A DNA stretch of 64,000 nt. It comes from Nitrolancea sp040255925. GTDB lineage: Bacteria > Chloroflexota > Chloroflexia > Thermomicrobiales > Thermomicrobiaceae. Position 1 is the first letter of the stretch, and every line of letters starts with the position of its first letter. Location of the stretch: positions 1-64,000 of the forward strand of contig JBDZVX010000002.1 in NCBI GenBank assembly GCA_040255925.1. Reading direction: 5' to 3'. Under the pieces are notes generated by a model. That model saw nothing but the letters and a program-made list of their open reading frames with translations. It searched no databases and was not told the origin of the DNA. A program made the translations under genes and the position numbers. Below are positions 59,985 through 64,000 of the stretch, in pieces.

Positions 59985-60551
59985 ATGGCCGCGAAACGCG
60001 CGCTCGATCTCCCACAAGCCGCTCGCATCTTGGAGCCCGGTCCGCTGGCGCTCATCACCTCACTCCATCGCGGCCAGCATAACATCATGACCGCGAGCTG
60101 GATGATGCCACTCGGATTCGGTCCGCCGCGTCTCGGCGTGGCGATTCACCCCTCCCGCCTGACCCACGAACTGATCACGCGGAGTGAGACGTTCGGCTTA
60201 AGCATCCCGACGCTGGAACTGCTCAACGCCGTGCACCGCTGCGGCATGGAATCCGGGCGTGAGCTTGACAAGTTCCTGACGGCCAAGCTCACGCCGGTCG
60301 ACGGGATGGAGATCGACGCCCCGCTGGTAGGCGAATGCGTGGCCCACATCGAATGCGGGCTGGTGCAACGGCTCCGCCTGGCGGACCACGATCTCTTCGT
60401 CGCCGAGGTCCTAGCCGTCTCGGCGGTGGAGGACCTGTTTACCGACCGCTGGCACCTCGAAGGCGATGGAGCGCTCATCCACCACATCGCGGGCAATCAG
60501 TACGCCGGGCTCGGCAAAGCCTACCGGGCAAGCCTCAGCGAGGAGGAGTAA
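59985..60551 (+). CDS. Flavin reductase family protein
   Basis: A 188-residue FMN-binding split-barrel flavin reductase. Segments typical of the family are ALITSLHRGQHNIMTASWMMPLGFGPPRLGVAIHPSRLTHELI, then FGLSIPTLELLNAVHRCGMESGRELDKF. It probably reduces flavin with NAD(P)H or serves as an FMN oxidoreductase subunit. Located 18 nt after the glycosyltransferase; convergent with the small membrane protein at 60554. Confidence 0.88.
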   Translation: MAAKRALDLPQAARILEPGPLALITSLHRGQHNIMTASWMMPLGFGPPRLGVAIHPSRLTHELITRSETFGLSIPTLELLNAVHRCGMESGRELDKFLTAKLTPVDGMEIDAPLVGECVAHIECGLVQRLRLADHDLFVAEVLAVSAVEDLFTDRWHLEGDGALIHHIAGNQYAGLGKAYRASLSEEE

Positions 60552-60553
60552 GA

Positions 60554-60706
60554 TCAGGCCCCCTCGCCCTCGCCCTGGACTTCCTCCCATTCCTGCTCGA
60601 CCCAGGGGCAGCGCAGGAACTTCGGCAGCCAGGCCGGCTGGATGATGACGGCGATCACGAACCAGATCGCGAAGAGAATTCCACCTCCGAGCAGCGCTTT
60701 TCGCAT
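60554..60706 (-). CDS. Small membrane protein, 50 aa
   Basis: A 50-residue protein with one membrane span (LGGGILFAIWFVIAVII) and an acidic C-terminal tail (WVEQEWEEVQGEGEGA). ATG 60706 is preceded by GAGGAGAGG, which supports a real gene. The function is unknown. It lies two bases from the convergent flavin reductase and 113 nt downstream of the substrate-binding-like gene on the same strand. Confidence 0.6.
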   Translation of the reverse strand: MRKALLGGGILFAIWFVIAVIIQPAWLPKFLRCPWVEQEWEEVQGEGEGA

Positions 60707-60819
60707 GAACGACCTCTCCTCGCACGATATCCACGTACCATCCGGTACGTGCTCCCCAATACGCCAACGCATTTAATGATCGCGGCCCGCCCATGCACGA
60801 TCCGTGCCGCCTAGCGGGA

Positions 60820-61614
60820 TTAGCCTTCGGGATTGACCGTCACAATGTTCGGCGACTCAACACCCGGCAGATGCATCGCCCGTCCAACGCGCCGGATCAA
60901 ATCGAGCCAACCCTTTCGCGCGGCCTTGCTGAACGATGCCGTCTGATCGGTTTGGAACTCGACCAATAGATTCCGATCCAGCCCGAAGGACGCCTCCAGA
61001 TCGCGGCGGAGCTGACGGCGGCGCTCGGTCGCCACGTTGAACGATGCGTCCAGCGCCTTGATCACCGGCTGGAGCGCGCGCGTCCCCTGCTCCACCAGTT
61101 CTCGCGGCGCCACCAGGACGTGCGTCGCGAGCGGAGACCCGCTCAGGATGAACCAGGCCCGGACCAGATCGTTCAAATACCCGGATTCGACCGGCGTCAG
61201 CGCGGCGGTACCCTCCCGAACGCTGGCCTCACCGTCCGAGGCTCGCCGATCCCAACCAATCACATCAATGCCAAAGAAATGAAAGATGGTCGCGCGGGCG
61301 AGCGCTTCGGCGGTACGGCTGACACCATTGAGGCTGACGCTGGCATGCTCGACCTCATCCGGCCGGTTCGCGGTCCAGAGCCGGATATCGCCGGTGTGAT
61401 GCGAGACCAGCGCGACATCGGTCACCACGGCAAAACGATCGAGCAGCAACGCCGCATCGACGCTGCCGAGCAGCGCGCAAGTGTTTCGCGCGGCGACCAT
61501 CTCGGCGGTTAGACTGGGCACCACCTCCAGACCCTTCGGCGTGACCCAGCCCTGCGCGACCGGGTAGCTGAACACCGCGGTGGTGAGGGAATCATCGATG
61601 AGGCAGGTTTCCAC
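60820..61614 (-). CDS. Periplasmic-binding-fold-like protein, possibly MqnA/D-related
   Basis: A 264-residue protein I cannot name firmly. Its layout suggests an MqnA/MqnD-like substrate-binding fold: VVPSLTAEMVAARNTCALLGSVDAALLLDR, then VALVSHHTGDIRLWTANRPDEVEHASVSLNGVSRTAEALARATIFHFFGID and AWFILSGSPLATHVLVAP. There is no signal peptide, as with MqnA. It starts with GTG 61614 and has an AAAGGG site, 44 nt after recG on the same strand. Other menaquinone genes are absent in this window, so the function is uncertain. Confidence 0.5.
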   Translation of the reverse strand: METCLIDDSLTTAVFSYPVAQGWVTPKGLEVVPSLTAEMVAARNTCALLGSVDAALLLDRFAVVTDVALVSHHTGDIRLWTANRPDEVEHASVSLNGVSRTAEALARATIFHFFGIDVIGWDRRASDGEASVREGTAALTPVESGYLNDLVRAWFILSGSPLATHVLVAPRELVEQGTRALQPVIKALDASFNVATERRRQLRRDLEASFGLDRNLLVEFQTDQTASFSKAARKGWLDLIRRVGRAMHLPGVESPNIVTVNPEG

Positions 61615-61658
61615 AGGCGCCCTTTCTGCTCTACACGGCCGTCGCTCCGGGCCACGGC

Positions 61659-63983
61659 TCAGCTTCGATCGCCGACCCCTTTTCGCCAGAATCGCTCCAC
61701 ACGGTCTCGTAGCACCCGGTGCTCGGGCCGGTCCAGCAGCGGGTCCGCCGCCAGCAATCGGTGAGCCTCATCGCGGGCATGCTGTAACGTTTGGAGATCG
61801 GCGAGTCCGGCGAACTTCAGATCCGGGATTCCACTCTGCCGCGTCCCGAAAAATTCTCCAGGACCGCGGATCTCCAGGTCGATCTCGGCCAACCGGAAAC
61901 CATCCATCGTCTCGACAAGCGCGTTCAGCCGCCGCTGTCCATCCTCGCTCACATCATCGGCCACCAGGATGCAATAGGAACGGGCATCGCCCCGGCCAAC
62001 CCGACCCCGGAACTGGTGAAGCTGCGAGAGTCCGAAGCGGTCGGCGCCTTCAATCAGCATCACCGTGGCGTTCGGCACGTCGATCCCCACTTCAACCACT
62101 GAAGTCGAGACCAGGATATCGATCTCGTGGTCGCGAAAGCGGGACATCACCTCGTCCTTCTCGGCAGGACGCATCCGCCCGTGCAGGAGCCCAAGGCGGA
62201 GATCCGGGAAGACCTCCCGCGAGAGCCGCTCGAACTCGACCGTGGCCGCTTTGGCGTCGATCGCCTCCGACTCCTCGACCAATGGGTAAATGATGAACGC
62301 CTGCCGTCCCGCCTCAATCTGGCGCCGGAGGAACCGGTAGGCTTCGCGCCGCTGGTCGCTTTCGATCCACTGCGTCTCGATCGGTTGCCGCCCCGGCGGC
62401 AGCTCATCAATGATCGAGACATCGAGATCACCATGCATGACCAGCGCCAGGCTCCGGGGGATCGGTGTGGCGGTCATCACCAGCACATCCGGGTTATAGC
62501 CCTTATCGCGCAGCATCGCCCGCTGAATCACGCCGAACCGGTGCTGCTCGTCGATAATCGCCAGCCCCAGCCGGTCGAACTCGACCCGCTCTTCGAGAAT
62601 GGCGTGCGTCCCGATCAAGAGATCGATCGTCCCTTCCCGCAGGCCCTCGTCGATCGCGGGCCGTTCCCGGCCCGCCGTACTCCCGGTCAGCAGCGCCAGG
62701 CGGGGCCGTTCCGGCTCGGGAAGCACGGTATAGAGCTTGACCAGATTGCGATAATGCTGCTCAGCCAGGATCTCGGTTGGAGCCAGCAAGGCCGCCTGGA
62801 AGCCTTCGGCGATCGCCACCAGGGCCACGGCCGCGCCGACGACCGTCTTGCCGGAGCCAACATCACCCTGGAGCAGCCGGCTCATCGGACGCTGGCTGAC
62901 CATATCGCCCATGATTTCACCGAGCGCGCGGGATTGCGCGGTGGTGAGCCGGTAGGGGAGGCATTCCTCAAAGAGCGCCAGGAGCCGCTCGTTGCCGGTG
63001 AACGCGTGCCCTGCCTGGGTCTGCCACTCCACCTTGCGCCGCACCAGGCCGATCTGAAGGACCAGGAACTCATCGAAGGCGAGGCGCGCCCGTGCCTGTT
63101 GCTGCTCTGCCTCGGACCCCGGATAATGCATCCGCTCCAACGCGGCCCGGAGTGGCAGGAGCCCGTATCGCCGCCGCACCTCATCGGACAGTGGGTCCTC
63201 AACCAGCGGCGAGGCCGCGGTCAGCGCGGCACGGGTCAGGTTTCGGACCTGCTTTTGATAGAGGTTCCGGGTCAGCGGGTAGATCGGGACGACTCGCCCG
63301 GTATGCAATAACTCATCATCGAGCGGCTCCCATTCCGGGTTGCGGAAGCAGAGTGAGCCCCGTTGCTGCTCGACCCGCCCGCTGATCGCGATCGACATTC
63401 CCGGCTGGAGCTGCCGCGCGATATAGGGGTTGAACCAGACCACACGGATATGGCCGGTGGAATCGGCGATCTCCGCGCTCACGATCGTCTTCCCGGTCCG
63501 GGTCCGCTCCTTTTCGACCGTGGAGACGGTGCCCTTGACCGTGCACTCCCGGTGGAAGAGCACGCTCGTGATCGACTGAACGCGCGTATAGTCCTTATAA
63601 CGGCGGGGCAGCAGGTAGAGGAGATCTTCGACCGTCTGGACACCGAGCGCGGCTAACTGGCGTGCCCGGCCTTCGCCGACACCCGGCAACACCGTTACCG
63701 GTTCGTCAAGCGAACGAAGCGCGATTTTCCGTGCAACCGGCGCGGTTGAACGAGCCGGGCGAACCGGAGGCTGGCGTGGCGCGGTTTCCTTCGCTCCCGC
63801 TGGCGAGGACGCGCCATTCGAATGTTCCAGGCCGTCGATAATCCGGCGAGCCTGAACAACTCGCTGCCGCCGCTCCTCCGGCGTGAGATCCGCGTAACCG
63901 GTGAACAGCCGGCTAAGTTTGTCGAACTTCCCGGGAAGCTCATGATCCGTTCCGCCGGGGACCTGGCCTGCCTGGGTCTCCAT
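61659..63983 (-). CDS. recG: ATP-dependent DNA helicase RecG
   Basis: A 774-residue superfamily 2 helicase. An N-terminal extension of about 95 residues is followed by the wedge/OB domain (LPGVGEGRARQLAALGVQTVEDLLYLLPRRYKDYT), the Walker A RLLQGDVGSGKTVVGAAVAL, DEQHRFGV (DExH), MTATPIPRSLAL, and the C-terminal QFRGRVGRGDARSYCIL. It remodels stalled forks and Holliday junctions. ATG 63983 is the last start visible; because the frame remains open to the window edge, a longer N-terminus is possible. Confidence 0.95.
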   Translation of the reverse strand: METQAGQVPGGTDHELPGKFDKLSRLFTGYADLTPEERRQRVVQARRIIDGLEHSNGASSPAGAKETAPRQPPVRPARSTAPVARKIALRSLDEPVTVLPGVGEGRARQLAALGVQTVEDLLYLLPRRYKDYTRVQSITSVLFHRECTVKGTVSTVEKERTRTGKTIVSAEIADSTGHIRVVWFNPYIARQLQPGMSIAISGRVEQQRGSLCFRNPEWEPLDDELLHTGRVVPIYPLTRNLYQKQVRNLTRAALTAASPLVEDPLSDEVRRRYGLLPLRAALERMHYPGSEAEQQQARARLAFDEFLVLQIGLVRRKVEWQTQAGHAFTGNERLLALFEECLPYRLTTAQSRALGEIMGDMVSQRPMSRLLQGDVGSGKTVVGAAVALVAIAEGFQAALLAPTEILAEQHYRNLVKLYTVLPEPERPRLALLTGSTAGRERPAIDEGLREGTIDLLIGTHAILEERVEFDRLGLAIIDEQHRFGVIQRAMLRDKGYNPDVLVMTATPIPRSLALVMHGDLDVSIIDELPPGRQPIETQWIESDQRREAYRFLRRQIEAGRQAFIIYPLVEESEAIDAKAATVEFERLSREVFPDLRLGLLHGRMRPAEKDEVMSRFRDHEIDILVSTSVVEVGIDVPNATVMLIEGADRFGLSQLHQFRGRVGRGDARSYCILVADDVSEDGQRRLNALVETMDGFRLAEIDLEIRGPGEFFGTRQSGIPDLKFAGLADLQTLQHARDEAHRLLAADPLLDRPEHRVLRDRVERFWRKGVGDRS

Positions 63984-64000
63984 AAGTCGCTGGAGCCCAC

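Noticed and set aside
62127..63311. 394-codon plus-strand open frame
   Set aside because: Antisense to recG motifs; no ribosome site or family look.

Overview
The window is high-GC bacterial chromosome, densely coded and housekeeping in character. The gene content (MinCDE, a dcw cluster with ftsZ followed by nrdR, a methylmalonyl-CoA mutase/propionyl-CoA carboxylase block, dodecin, a CAP-domain pair) and the GC-rich coding style suggest Chloroflexota, most likely class Thermomicrobia (Sphaerobacter/Nitrolancea relatives). That placement is inference from gene content and style; there is no rRNA to confirm it. I saw no rRNA, tRNA, CRISPR array, transposase or prophage gene.

Layout. 0-1.6 kb: a minus-strand redox trio (Moco oxidoreductase, flavin reductase, start of a DUF6510-like protein). 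1.6-6.3 kb: GlsB-like membrane protein, PSP1/RicT-like protein with DNA polymerase III delta', a membrane protein with a degenerate NERD-like domain, and ribosomal protein S21. 6.4-11.4 kb: a minus-strand block of a disordered small protein, erythromycin-esterase-like enzyme, phosphoribosyltransferase, PRPP synthetase, alpha/beta hydrolase and dodecin. 11.4-21.2 kb: pyrF, a structured non-coding stretch, a TPR protein, a PP2C-like membrane protein that lacks its catalytic motifs, a cupredoxin lipoprotein, a membrane-anchored EEP phosphatase and a staphylococcal-type nuclease. 21.5-26.4 kb: mreD, PBP2 and minCDE. 26.4-32.0 kb: methylmalonyl-CoA epimerase, mutase large subunit, carboxylase beta, epsilon-like and biotin subunits.

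32.1-50.5 kb: the division and cell-wall (dcw) cluster: mraZ, rsmH, ftsL-like, ftsI, murF, mraY, murD, ftsW, murC, murB, ddl, ftsQ, then an insertion, ftsA and ftsZ. murE and murG are absent from it. mraZ is preceded by a promoter and a 10-nt-periodic TGGGG array that fits MraZ operators, overlapped by DnaA-box-like sequences.

The most unusual part is the 2.3-kb insertion between ftsQ and ftsA. It holds three paralogous small-peptide genes, each with a strong GGAAGGAG ribosome site, a shared N-terminal segment (ELQAE-L-VLP-RLET), a variable C-terminal part (two Q/N-rich with a Cys pair, one almost pure Gly/Trp/His/Asp) and a near-perfect terminator hairpin of one sequence family. The same hairpin recurs after a secreted CAP-domain gene 9 kb away. 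I recognise no family for these peptides; they look like leader-plus-core precursors or secreted structural peptides.

50.5-64 kb: nrdR, a papain-like membrane protein, thioredoxin, two glycosyltransferases, two CAP-domain secreted proteins, a cupin, a methyltransferase, a flavin reductase, a substrate-binding-like protein and recG.
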